From positions 1-64,000 of IMG/VR virus record IMGVR_UViG_3300023548_000002: 64,000 nucleotides of DNA; one strand, given 5' to 3'. Every line of letters begins with the position of its first letter. Position 1 is the stretch's first letter. The notes below the pieces were generated by a model. The model worked only from the letters and a program-made list of their open reading frames with translations. It was not told the DNA's origin and did no database searches. Below are positions 39,545 to 47,114 of this stretch, in pieces. The position numbers and the translations under genes were made by a program. The DNA comes from a virus.

Positions 39545-41791
39545 TTATAGTTGTGAAAAAAATGAATTTCTTGGTTTGTTATGGATGTTTTTCTTTAATA
39601 GATTGTTGAAGAACTGTGAATTTAATTCTACTTCTTTCCCCTCTTCCATTATTCGTTCACTTATCTTTTCTCTATCAGCTTTTAATATCATCAACATACC
39701 CATAGCAGATACACGGTCAGCATTGATGTCTGGTGTCCATTTAATTAACTCATTCAACAATCCAATGCTTCTTATGGTATGTAGATTTAATACTGTTTCT
39801 TCTTCATTTGTCCCTTCTACTACATAGGCTTTATCTAATAACCAATCTGCTAATAGTCTTCGTGCAAAGGAATTGATTTTCTTCCCAGAGTTGGTTCCCT
39901 TCTTTTTATTTCCATAGTAATTGGGTTTCATCATCTGCATACTCTTCAATATTTCTGGATTGTCTGCTAAGTAATGCAATGAATTTCTTCTATCCATATA
40001 GGCAAAAAACCCCTTCTTGTCATTCTCATAGTTACAAATAGCATTGTAATACATCAATAGTCTTCGACATATTTCATAGAATTCATTTGCTGTTCTTGGT
40101 CTTCCTGTGTATTCCGCTACTATTCTCTCTGTTACTGAATCCATTACAAAAATACTACCTAATGAGTTAGTGGTAGAACTGTCGTCATCAAAGGGGTCCA
40201 TTCCTGCTATGTATCTACCGAAGGGTATATCCTTAGCATCAGTATATGGTTTTTCAAATATTTCTACTGCTCCATGCTTATTTAGATTATCCTTCAATGG
40301 AAAATCCCGTATGGGTTCTTTTTCTACGGTAGAATCAAGCTCTACTCCTTTCTTAGTTACTACTAAATCTCCTACAAAATGTCCTGCTACAAAACTTTGT
40401 AAATTTGGAGAGATATCTGCTAAATAAGCTTTTAAATCTCCTACAGGGAATAAACTTCCTTCTTTACGCATTAAAGCGTCCTGTGGGTAAATAGGACGTT
40501 CTGCTTTTGCTTGGATAATATCATTGGGGTCGGCATTAGCATCTCTTAGTCTTTGTATTCTAAATAGCTCGTCTATTATCGCTTGTATTACATCAGAGTT
40601 TCCATCTTTATCCATACACCCTCGCATATTCATATACACAGGGTGAAAGAAAGCACTCTGCGTAGCAGAGGAGTTTACTCCTTTATCCCATACATTCGGA
40701 AGGGGTAAAATATTAAATGCCGAGGGTCCGTAAAAGAACTTCTGCGCTCCTTCAAAATTAGCTCCTTCCGTCCCTCCTGTTCCCCAAGTTATCATCAGTC
40801 CAAAGGCAATGCCGTCTTCTTCTACCGAAGGTCTGGCTATTTGCCAAGCAGTTACTACATTAGGGAATTTTCCGTTCTCTTCCCATAATACATAACTACC
40901 ACGTTTACCCCGTGCTTTCTGTGGGTCATTCATTAAACTTACACCTATTACTTCATTGAGGAGTCCTTTCTCTATCTTCTGAGCCTTGTCTATATACCCT
41001 AATCTCCAGTGCATATCATGCAAGGAGTCTTTGATTCTTAATCGTGGAAATGGTGTTCTCTCTGCTAAGAAGTTAATAATATCTTGGAATTTATTTAAAA
41101 TACCGTCTTTGATAAGATATTCTTTTTCATTAGCTAAGGCATACGCACGTATCTTTTCCTTAGCTTTTTCTGTATCTCCAAATAGGAAAGCTTTGGCTAA
41201 TAAACTCCCCCCTTTAAACGAATACCCTTTACCTCGTGATTTTAATATATCTGCATGACTCCCTGCTTCTCTTGCTTGGTGTATGTAATGAAAGAATAAA
41301 TAGTCCCCATCGTAGAAATCAGGGAAGTCCACTACCCGCTGACCTCTTTTCTTCCCTTTCTCTTTTTGTATTACTTTGATGATTGGTGAGTAATTGAGAT
41401 AGAAATAAAATTCCCCTGGTATCCACTCCCCGTCTTCTTCTCTTACCATCCCATTATAAATACGATGGATTTCTCTTTTCCAGAATTGCATATATTCTGA
41501 ATTGGGATTTCTTGTGGGAAAGGCTTTGGTGTAACACCCATGTTTTTGATAGTATATGGCTGCTTGTCGAAAGTAGTCAGTATTTTCTAAAATGTGCGGT
41601 TTGGTAACATCTACAATTATCCTCCCTTGTGCATCTCTTGGTAAGTCTTTGGCATAGGGTCTATCAATACTACTCATGTTTTTAATAAATTCTACCTCGT
41701 CTAATATAGTAAGAAACTCTTCCCTAACAAATTTGGGGAAAGAATTAAGTTCATCTTCTGTAATATGTGTCTGTGTCTTATTAAAGACCAT
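39545..41791 (-). CDS. terL: Terminase large subunit (DNA packaging ATPase/nuclease)
   Basis: 748 residues. The ATPase domain has a Walker A-like motif at about residue 180 (KSRGKGYSFKGG). The nuclease domain has the RNase H-like catalytic start AGMDPFDDD near 529, followed by GSIFVMDSVTERIVAEYTGRP (in pieces). The motor cuts concatemeric DNA and drives it through the portal. The ATG at 41791 (MVFNK) overlaps the upstream gene by 11 nt; a TTG at 41797 is a weaker alternative. Portal follows 40 nt downstream. The family call is firm. Confidence 0.9.
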   Translation of the reverse strand: MVFNKTQTHITEDELNSFPKFVREEFLTILDEVEFIKNMSSIDRPYAKDLPRDAQGRIIVDVTKPHILENTDYFRQAAIYYQKHGCYTKAFPTRNPNSEYMQFWKREIHRIYNGMVREEDGEWIPGEFYFYLNYSPIIKVIQKEKGKKRGQRVVDFPDFYDGDYLFFHYIHQAREAGSHADILKSRGKGYSFKGGSLLAKAFLFGDTEKAKEKIRAYALANEKEYLIKDGILNKFQDIINFLAERTPFPRLRIKDSLHDMHWRLGYIDKAQKIEKGLLNEVIGVSLMNDPQKARGKRGSYVLWEENGKFPNVVTAWQIARPSVEEDGIAFGLMITWGTGGTEGANFEGAQKFFYGPSAFNILPLPNVWDKGVNSSATQSAFFHPVYMNMRGCMDKDGNSDVIQAIIDELFRIQRLRDANADPNDIIQAKAERPIYPQDALMRKEGSLFPVGDLKAYLADISPNLQSFVAGHFVGDLVVTKKGVELDSTVEKEPIRDFPLKDNLNKHGAVEIFEKPYTDAKDIPFGRYIAGMDPFDDDSSTTNSLGSIFVMDSVTERIVAEYTGRPRTANEFYEICRRLLMYYNAICNYENDKKGFFAYMDRRNSLHYLADNPEILKSMQMMKPNYYGNKKKGTNSGKKINSFARRLLADWLLDKAYVVEGTNEEETVLNLHTIRSIGLLNELIKWTPDINADRVSAMGMLMILKADREKISERIMEEGKEVELNSQFFNNLLKKNIHNKPRNSFFSQL

Positions 41792-42329
41792 CTTCAAAAA
41801 TATTTTTTGTCTGTTTCCCTCGTGCTTCTGATGATTGTTGTAATTCTCTCTTAACTTTCTCCTCGGCTTTGTTTACAGCATCTATAGCTTCTGAAAGTGT
41901 CTTAAAAGTTTCTGTAATCTTTTTAAAGTCGTGTATGGGTCTTCCATTCTTATCCCTCTCGTCAAAATCTATATTTGCAATATATTTTGAAAGATTATCA
42001 AGAGATTTTCGAGCATTCTGTAACAATACAAGTGAAGCCGTTTGTTGTAATTCATCATATAAATCAAGTGCTTCTTGTAAATATTCTGGAATAGTGAATT
42101 TCTTTTTGCCATAAACAAGCTCTGCTACTCTTTCAAATCGTTCTTTCTCATCTATTATTTCTGCAAATTCAGAACGAAAGTCTTTGTAAAAGTAAATGAA
42201 AGAAAGATCAGCAATAGCTCTGACCTTCCCCTTAGTCCTATCCCTCTTCCATAATACTTTGAATGGAAGTAAGGATAAAGCTTCTGGCTTTATTTTTATC
42301 TCATAATCTATGTAGTTTAATAAACTCAT
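41781..42329 (-). CDS. Putative small terminase subunit or packaging factor (182 aa)
   Basis: A highly charged, helical protein with a basic N-terminal half (FKVLWKRDRTKGKVRAIADL) and a long coiled-coil C-terminal half (AIDAVNKAEEKVKRELQQSS). It lies directly upstream of terL and overlaps it by 11 nt, the usual place of the DNA-recognition subunit. No helix-turn-helix is obvious, so the call rests on position. It could also be another conserved packaging-module protein. Confidence 0.5.
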   Translation of the reverse strand: MSLLNYIDYEIKIKPEALSLLPFKVLWKRDRTKGKVRAIADLSFIYFYKDFRSEFAEIIDEKERFERVAELVYGKKKFTIPEYLQEALDLYDELQQTASLVLLQNARKSLDNLSKYIANIDFDERDKNGRPIHDFKKITETFKTLSEAIDAVNKAEEKVKRELQQSSEARGKQTKNIFEDGL

Positions 42330-42330
42330 A

Positions 42331-42615
42331 TTACCATTGGTTTAGTGGACACTTGTTGGCTTTCTTAAATGATTTTATCTTTAGCTCTAATAAACATCCA
42401 CAGCCACATACTTTCTCTCCATTAACTTCCTTACACTTTTTTGGAGAACAAATGCCATTTACATTAAAATCACATCCTGAGCATTTCTCTATTCTCATAG
42501 ATATTTCCTCCATCTCCTCGGGAGACAGTAAGTCCATACTATGTTTTAGCTGGTTCATTACTGCCTCCATAAGAAGCGGAAAGGTCTGTATATATTTCTT
42601 AGCTTTCATTGGCAT
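42331..42615 (-). CDS. Cysteine-rich putative zinc-binding protein (94 aa)
   Basis: The C-terminal half carries the motif RIEKCSGCDFNVNGICSPKKC, then KVCGCGCLLELK and CPLNQW: eight cysteines in CxxC ... C...C ... CxCxC ... C spacing, able to bind two zinc ions. I recall similar proteins in the packaging region of crAss-like and other Bacteroidota phages. It starts inside the end of the GroEL gene (17-nt overlap from the ATG at 42615, or 11 nt from the one at 42609). Role unknown. Confidence 0.68.
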   Translation of the reverse strand: MPMKAKKYIQTFPLLMEAVMNQLKHSMDLLSPEEMEEISMRIEKCSGCDFNVNGICSPKKCKEVNGEKVCGCGCLLELKIKSFKKANKCPLNQW

Positions 42616-44242
42616 AATCGGGATGTAACATGTGTGCGTTATTAAATATGTTTTCCTTGTAATGAATTACTGCACTTGTGGTTGCTAACATCAGTGCTGT
42701 TGATACTGCATTCTTACAAGCACATACTATCACCTTAGCGGGGTCTATTATCCCTCTTTCTATCCCATCTACAAAGGTATCTGTTGAAAAGTCTATGGTC
42801 AGATTGAATCGCTCTTTCTCCATATTATTTTTAAACCACTTCTCTACTTTCTTTGTAGGCAAGGTAGAGTTATCTACTAAGGTTTCAAAGGGCTTTAATA
42901 AACTCTTCCCTAAAGCTACTAAGGCTTCCCGTTTATATGCTGGTAGTTCCTCTTCTTTGGCTTTTTGTATTAAGGCACTACCTAAATAAGCTAATAGTAT
43001 TCCTCCCCCTACTACATATCCCATCTCAAAGGTTGATTGCGTAGCTAAAATAGCATCTTCTACACGGTCTTTCTTCTCCGTAATCTCTACCTCAGTATAT
43101 CCTCCAACATATAAACGTGCTACTCCTTTAAAAAGCATTGCTAAACGCTCTCTATGTCTTTCATCTATTCCTTTTTCCGCCCTCTTGATAGTTTCCTCTA
43201 TGTAACTAATACGAGCTTCTATCTTTTCTTTATCTCCCTTACCGTTGATAATAGTAGTTTCCTTTGGAGAGATTATTACTTTCTCTGCTTCCCCCAATAT
43301 CTCTTTGTTTACTTTAAGCTTTTTCCCTTTGTTATTAAAGACTACTTTACACCCTAATAATACTCCTAAGTCTTCCATCATCAATATCTTCATATTCCCT
43401 ACTCCTGGGGGACGTAATACCGCTACTCTTACTCGCTGAGCTTTAGCATTCTCAAGAACAAAGTCCAGTGCTTCCCGCTCTAATTGTGAGGCAAATAGTA
43501 TTAAATCTCTCTTATTTTCTGCCGCTAAGTAAATTAAGTCGTATAAATCACTTGTTTGCTTATACTCCAAATCTGTTACTACAATCAGTGGATTGGTAAA
43601 TTCCGCAGTATCTCCATATATTGTTCTAAATAATGGATGTATGTAAGAATGCTCTACCACGGCTCCTCTTAGTAGTTCCGAGTAAGTCTTCCCTGTTTTA
43701 CTCTCTTCAATGAATATCTTACCATTTTTCCCTACTCTATATACCAACTTACCAATTATCTCCCCTAATTCTTTATCATTATTGGTAGATAGTGTTGCAA
43801 TTCGTATTAAATCTTGCTCTTCCTGTATTGTATGAGCAGTATTCTTAATCTCATCTATTACTACTTCTAATACCTCATCAATGACTTTCTTTATACTTGC
43901 CATCTTATACTTACTGTCAAGCTCTAATAGCAAGTTAAATAACTCCCTCATAATGATTGTGGAGGTGGTAGTCCCATCCCCCGCTTCTTCTACTGTCTTA
44001 GCTGCTGCTTCTTTGGCTATTTGTGCCCCTACATTAGCTAAACGGTCTTCTAAGAATATCTCATTGGCTACCGATACTCCATCTTTGGTTATTCGTGATT
44101 TATTATATACACGCTCCAATATGACATTCCTACCATTAGGACCAAGAGTCTGACTTACTGCATCTGCTAATATGTTTACTCCACATGCTAACCCTTTAGA
44201 GGCTTCATCGTTTAATTTTACTTCTCGCTCATCTGGAAACAT
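42599..44242 (-). CDS. groEL: GroEL-type chaperonin (547 aa)
   Basis: Full-length GroEL (547 residues versus 548 in E. coli). Key ATPase residues are present: LGPNGRNVIL, ITKDGVSVANE with the Asp of position 52, AGDGTTTST with the Asp of position 87, and RVEDAILAT with the Asp of position 398. The apical and intermediate domains align along their length (for example RPPGVGNMKILMMEDLGVLLG). The C-terminus ends HMLHPDYANES and lacks the GGM tail. It folds proteins inside a double ring closed by GroES. The phage GroES-like gene lies 3 nt upstream. Presumed use is to fold capsid, portal or giant tail proteins of this phage. Confidence 0.93.
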   Translation of the reverse strand: MFPDEREVKLNDEASKGLACGVNILADAVSQTLGPNGRNVILERVYNKSRITKDGVSVANEIFLEDRLANVGAQIAKEAAAKTVEEAGDGTTTSTIIMRELFNLLLELDSKYKMASIKKVIDEVLEVVIDEIKNTAHTIQEEQDLIRIATLSTNNDKELGEIIGKLVYRVGKNGKIFIEESKTGKTYSELLRGAVVEHSYIHPLFRTIYGDTAEFTNPLIVVTDLEYKQTSDLYDLIYLAAENKRDLILFASQLEREALDFVLENAKAQRVRVAVLRPPGVGNMKILMMEDLGVLLGCKVVFNNKGKKLKVNKEILGEAEKVIISPKETTIINGKGDKEKIEARISYIEETIKRAEKGIDERHRERLAMLFKGVARLYVGGYTEVEITEKKDRVEDAILATQSTFEMGYVVGGGILLAYLGSALIQKAKEEELPAYKREALVALGKSLLKPFETLVDNSTLPTKKVEKWFKNNMEKERFNLTIDFSTDTFVDGIERGIIDPAKVIVCACKNAVSTALMLATTSAVIHYKENIFNNAHMLHPDYANES

Positions 44243-44245
44243 ATC

Positions 44246-44518
44246 TTAAGATTTTAAGTAAGCAATTACGTCGGTTTCTCGAAAGATTAAGTAAGGGTCG
44301 CCATTTACATAAATAGCAATAGGCATAGCATTTTCCATAATCAATACCTTATACCCCTCCCTAATCTCTGTTACATGATGTCCTGTTTTTAATACTTCCA
44401 AATAATTCACTTTCTTCTCTATTCCTACTAATTTGTCATCTTCCTGCTTTTCTTCTAAACTTGGTTTGATGATAAAGTGATTCCGCATTGGAATCGGTAA
44501 TTTCTCTGTTTTACTCAT
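44246..44518 (-). CDS. groES: GroES-like co-chaperonin (90 aa)
   Basis: Aligns with GroES in length and order: an N-terminal strand (PMRNHFIIKPS), a mobile loop region (EEKQEDDKLVGIEKKV), then YLEVLKTGHH, REGYKVLIMEN and the C-terminal PYLIFRETDVIAYLKS, matching the VKVGD...VLIMSESDILAIVE layout of GroES. The loop is charged and lacks the usual GGIVL hydrophobic tripeptide, though LVGI may serve. It lies just before the phage groEL, and overlaps the upstream gene by 8 nt. Similar in idea to T4 gp31, which replaces host GroES. Confidence 0.8.
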   Translation of the reverse strand: MSKTEKLPIPMRNHFIIKPSLEEKQEDDKLVGIEKKVNYLEVLKTGHHVTEIREGYKVLIMENAMPIAIYVNGDPYLIFRETDVIAYLKS

Positions 44519-44765
44519 ATCCGTATTTTTCTTTTTGTTCTAAATATTCTAAATGCTCTAAGAGCACTTTCTGTACATCCCGATAACCCCCCTTTACATA
44601 AAAATTTCCTTGGGGAAGGATAATGATACAATAATCATCTCCACCTTCCTCCAAGGAAAAGTCATGAGTGAATGGTAATGTTACTTTGTAAGGTGTAGAG
44701 TATTTATCACTGGGATGCCCAGAATAAACAGTCATCTCTACTGTGTAATCACTTAGAAATTTCAT
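44511..44765 (-). CDS. Small protein, unknown (84 aa)
   Basis: From the ATG at 44765 (MKFLSDYTVEMTVYSGH); a GTG at 44792 is possible but would overlap the upstream gene further. A beta-rich protein with PYKVTLPFTHDFSLEEGGDD and a C-terminal helix (VQKVLLEHLEYLEQKEKYGYE, in pieces). It is the gene before the chaperonin pair. No known family recognised. Confidence 0.55.
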   Translation of the reverse strand: MKFLSDYTVEMTVYSGHPSDKYSTPYKVTLPFTHDFSLEEGGDDYCIIILPQGNFYVKGGYRDVQKVLLEHLEYLEQKEKYGYE

Positions 44766-44991
44766 CTCTCTGTTTTTTAAGCTGTCTCTCACAAAGATAG
44801 TGATTTACTTTTATACTACCAAAATATTTTAATCTTAAATTCCCTGCATCTTCGTGAGATTCTACGTTAAACTCTTCCATAATTCGTTTTAATAACTTCC
44901 ACTGAGACAGATACACCTTCTGTGCTTCCTGCTCTGTAATATTGTATTCTTCCGCTATTTTCCTTAGTATTTTCTTTACTATAATATTCAT
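44749..44991 (-). CDS. Small protein, unknown (80 aa)
   Basis: A helical protein with many Lys and Glu (MNIIVKKILRKIAEEYN, ITEQEAQKVYLSQWKLLKRI) and a C-terminal KKQRDEISK. The pattern recalls small proteins upstream of packaging genes in Bacteroidota phages. It overlaps its neighbours by 4 and 17 nt. Function unknown. Confidence 0.6.
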   Translation of the reverse strand: MNIIVKKILRKIAEEYNITEQEAQKVYLSQWKLLKRIMEEFNVESHEDAGNLRLKYFGSIKVNHYLCERQLKKQRDEISK

Positions 44992-45176
44992 TCTTCTCTA
45001 CTTATTAAATACCGTAGTCTCCATTTTCCTTCTACTGTCTTCTTTATCTGGTAATCTATCTGGTAATCCATCTCATACTCATTATTCATATCTATTACCT
45101 CTTGCTCTACCTTCTCTAATACTCTCTCAGCTTCTTCTTTTGTCTTAAACTCTTTCTGTGAACTAAATAAATTCAT
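44988..45176 (-). CDS. Small helical protein, unknown (62 aa)
   Basis: From the ATG at 45176 (MNLFSSQKEFKTKEEAERV). A GTG at 45203 would overlap the upstream gene by 31 nt. It has a long Glu-rich helix followed by a short basic strand pair (IKKTVEGKWRLRYLISREE). It shares 4 nt with the gene before it. The short helix-plus-strands layout is seen in small phage regulators, but I cannot name the family. Confidence 0.5.
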   Translation of the reverse strand: MNLFSSQKEFKTKEEAERVLEKVEQEVIDMNNEYEMDYQIDYQIKKTVEGKWRLRYLISREE

Positions 45177-45472
45177 ATATTGTTTCTTATGTTTATATAC
45201 CACTCGTATTTTACAGGATTAAGTGATTCCGCCTGTATCTTATTTATCACCCCCTCTGATGACTTCGCTCTAAATAATACGTCCTCTCTGTGCATATTTG
45301 TATCTAATACATAATCATTTGCTTCCTTTGTAATAGGATACAATATCATACTCTCATTATCCTCCATTAACCCCCCATATACATACACATCCCCTACTAC
45401 ATAACTCCTAATGGTCGGAGTGAATATAATTATATCCCCCTTAATTAAATTCTCTGGTAAACTACAAGCCAT
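45173..45472 (-). CDS. Small protein, unknown (99 aa)
   Basis: A beta-rich start (LIKGDIIIFTPTIRSYVVGDVY) is followed by a mixed C-terminal half (EGVINKIQAESLNPVKYEWY). The first 50 residues could be a small SH3-like barrel. It overlaps the upstream regulator gene by 11 nt. Function not recognised. Confidence 0.55.
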   Translation of the reverse strand: MACSLPENLIKGDIIIFTPTIRSYVVGDVYVYGGLMEDNESMILYPITKEANDYVLDTNMHREDVLFRAKSSEGVINKIQAESLNPVKYEWYINIRNNI

Positions 45473-45827
45473 TTCTCTTTATGTTAAATTGTAAAACTAT
45501 TTCATCTGTATGAGGACATCGTATCTTTGGATTTAACCTGTCATTCTTTAATATCCCCCTACTCCTTAACTTACTTAATACATTATTTACAGTATTATAA
45601 CTCGTCCCCAATCTATTAGCTATCTCATACCTATTCTCCTTGGTAAATATCAATAAACTTCTCCTATCCTCCTCAATAGCTCTATACTTATCATCATAAT
45701 ACATTATCTCCGCTAATACTTCTAATTCACGTGCACTCAACCCTAAATACCCATTTAATACTCTTAGGTACTGCTTGTAAAACTCTCTCCCCGTAGGTGC
45801 TACTGTCTCTTTACGTAATATCTTCAT
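45462..45827 (-). CDS. Winged helix-turn-helix DNA-binding protein (121 aa)
   Basis: The first gene of the leftward block. A helix-turn-helix is clear in the C-terminal half: RYEIANRLGTSYNTVNNVLSKLRSRGIL, with a recognition helix around NTVNNVLSKL. The N-terminal half (LGLSARELEVLAEIMYYDD) is also helical, as in transcription-factor-like proteins near the terminase of crAss-like phages. It lies next to the structured RNA and divergence zone, so it may control late transcription. Its operator is not known. Confidence 0.72.
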   Translation of the reverse strand: MKILRKETVAPTGREFYKQYLRVLNGYLGLSARELEVLAEIMYYDDKYRAIEEDRRSLLIFTKENRYEIANRLGTSYNTVNNVLSKLRSRGILKNDRLNPKIRCPHTDEIVLQFNIKRNGL

Positions 45828-45845
45828 ATTTAGTTATTTATGTTA

Positions 45846-46215
45846 CTACCCATTTGGGTATATTTTACCCCTAAGGTGGTAGCTCCCGCTATCACATAAG
45901 AATAAAAACCGTTCCGTTCTTATTCCCTCTTTCAAGTAGTTAGTCCTGACTTCGCTGGTGATGTCCACAGTTTCTTATGTTCCCTGCGTCACGACCCTCA
46001 CGGGAGGCTTTCCCATGCCATGTAAAACCCGCCCGAAGCGTCCCAACTACTCTTATATCCCTATCGGAGAAAACTCCACCGCTATGTTCCTCTATTATTT
46101 CAAGAGCGCAGCTTACAATCCGACTTCTGGAGGGCTACCGCACCTTTTAGGCTCCTCACCCCCGTACTTTGGTATAAAGAATAGTCCACCTTAGTAACCT
46201 TATAGCTACTAAGTA
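45846..46215 (-). ncRNA. GC-rich multi-helix structured RNA upstream of the late block
   Basis: About 370 nt without a credible gene. GC reaches about 55% at 45961-46020, against AT-rich flanking genes. On the minus strand the visible helices include a 10-bp hairpin with loop GGAACG (45900-45925), a 20-nt hairpin with a GNRA loop but one A-C mismatch (45876-45895), CATAAGAA with TTCTTATG, an 8-bp GAGTAGTT/AACTACTT long-range helix with one G-U, GGAGttttCTCC, CGCTTCGGGCG, and CTTAGTA/TACTAAG at the distal end. It could be a long 5' leader of the late operon or a relic of a mobile element, such as a transposon-associated guide RNA. The minus strand is favoured by G-U pairs in two helices, but the GNRA hairpin favours the plus strand. 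No known family is recognised. Confidence 0.6.
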
Positions 46216-46424
46216 AATTCTTTATCATTATGTATCTGAACTATTCCCTTGGAAAACCAAAGGGGATGAGCAAATATACTAAATAATATTTATTATTCCA
46301 AGAAAAAATTAAATTATTTTTTAAAAATGTGCTTATAAGTAGGACAACTTGCTGTAAATGAGTAAGATAGATTGTTGAAAAAAAAATTTATTTTTTTTTT
46401 TGAAAGGCATTCTGAAAATTTTTT
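46216..46424. promoter_or_regulatory. AT-rich divergence tract, candidate promoter/origin region
   Basis: About 210 nt between the structured RNA and the GC-rich leader, very AT-rich, with a poly-A/T stretch at about 46378-46402 (A9, then TTTA, then T12). A 7-bp hairpin (CCCTTGG aaaa CCAAaGGG, one bulged A) lies near 46246-46265. No gene is seen. As the point where the two blocks diverge, it is the natural place for promoters or a replication origin, but no consensus is clear enough to mark. Confidence 0.35.
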
Positions 46425-46529
46425 GTGCACCCCGACGAGAGGGGACTACCCCCCAAGACCACCCCAGGGTCGCATGCGCAGGGGAATATACCCCACATCC
46501 AACCTCGTAACCCATTAAATCTATATATT
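46425..46529 (+). promoter_or_regulatory. GC-rich structured leader of the 68-aa gene
   Basis: Strongly GC-rich with short hairpins: GGGGactaCCCC and GGGGaatataCCCC, plus ACGAG/CTCGT closing the stretch and a GCATGC/TGCGCA core between. It sits just upstream of the ATG at 46530 and ends about 25 nt before it in AT-rich sequence. It looks like the folded 5' untranslated region of a separate small transcript. Confidence 0.45.
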
Positions 46530-46736
46530 ATGAAAAAGTTCAAGTTAAAATTAGTCGAGGTTACGCAAAAAGAAGAGGTGGTAGTCGCCAAGTTCGTAAT
46601 GTCTAACGACCTTGGTCGATGCTTCGTCTGGGGATTTTATGTGCCAGGTGCTACGCCGCCTGAACAGCTCACAGTCTCCGCTGACGCTATCATCGTCAAC
46701 AACGGCTTCCGCCATCTCGACCCGACTAAGGCATGA
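46530..46736 (+). CDS. Foreign-composition small protein (68 aa), moron-like
   Basis: Begins MKKFKLKLVEVTQKEE and includes LGRCFVWGFYVPGATPPEQL and a helical end NNGFRHLDPTKA. Codon use is unlike that of the phage: GTC, CTC, CGC, GAC and TCC are common, with overall GC near 50%, whereas neighbouring genes favour A/T-ending codons. It has its own structured leader and terminator, so it is a self-contained unit, probably acquired recently. Function unknown; a host-effect protein is possible. The ATG at 46530 follows an AT-rich stretch; an upstream in-frame ATG at 46425 lies inside the GC-rich leader and is unlikely. Confidence 0.6.
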   Translation: MKKFKLKLVEVTQKEEVVVAKFVMSNDLGRCFVWGFYVPGATPPEQLTVSADAIIVNNGFRHLDPTKA

Positions 46737-46740
46737 CGCC

Positions 46741-46762
46741 AGCCCCCTTCGGGGGCTTTTTT
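46741..46762 (+). terminator. Intrinsic terminator of the 68-aa gene
   Basis: AGCCCCC with GGGGGCT form a 7-bp stem with loop TTC, then T6. It starts 5 nt after the stop at 46736. A strong Rho-independent terminator that isolates this unit from the early genes downstream. Confidence 0.9.
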
Positions 46763-46833
46763 CTCTTGTCAATTCCTGAATAAGTTCGATTTTTTATATA
46801 TCTATCTTTTCTAACTTATTAATAAATTAATAA

Positions 46834-46897
46834 GGGATTACGCTTGGTAACTCATGGATAAGTTAAAAAGGATTACGCACGGTAACGCATGGATAAG
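46834..46897 (+). repeat. Pair of 29-bp direct repeats in the early leader
   Basis: Two copies of a 29-bp sequence start at 46834 and 46869 (35-bp period). They share GGATTACGC and GGTAAC and CATGGATAAG and match at 25 of 29 positions. Possible protein-binding sites, for example iterons of an origin or an activator site of the early promoter. No third copy was seen. Confidence 0.6.
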
Positions 46898-46949
46898 GGA
46901 AGAATGGTCGCTAAGCCCCTCCGCCCCTGAATACTCCGTCTCAGTCCTA

Positions 46950-47070
46950 ACGAATAAGCCATTTCATACTTATTCATAGACCTTTTCTCTGCTCTATTTC
47001 CTTCCAAGAGAGCAAGAACTACTTGATATTAAGAATATTTCAACTATTTTCGCTAATAGTAAGGAAATAA
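46950..47070 (+). promoter_or_regulatory. Hairpin-rich leader before the first repeat gene
   Basis: Three short hairpins lie in the last 165 nt before the ATG at 47115: GAATAAG/CTTATTC (46952-46975), TGCTCT/AGAGCA (46990-47014) and ACTATT/AATAGT (47043-47060). A 9-bp pair TATTTCCTT/AAGGAAATA (46995-47003 with 47061-47069) can compete with them. There is no gene here. It resembles a regulated or protected 5' untranslated region. Confidence 0.4.
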
Positions 47071-47114
47071 AAACTTGTAAAAAATTAATTAATCACCAAA
47101 AAAACCTTAAAGCT

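Noticed and set aside
45958-46194. 78-codon plus-strand frame in the divergence zone
   Set aside because: It covers the GC-rich helices and has a proline- and tyrosine-rich translation without family resemblance. The base pairing explains the region better than coding. A short minus-strand frame ending EEPKRCGSPPEVGL was also seen but has no start and is cut by stops upstream.
46333-46591. Minus-strand frames across the AT tract and GC-rich leader
   Set aside because: They cross a poly-A/T tract and hairpins, are antisense to the 68-aa gene's leader, and yield low-complexity protein.
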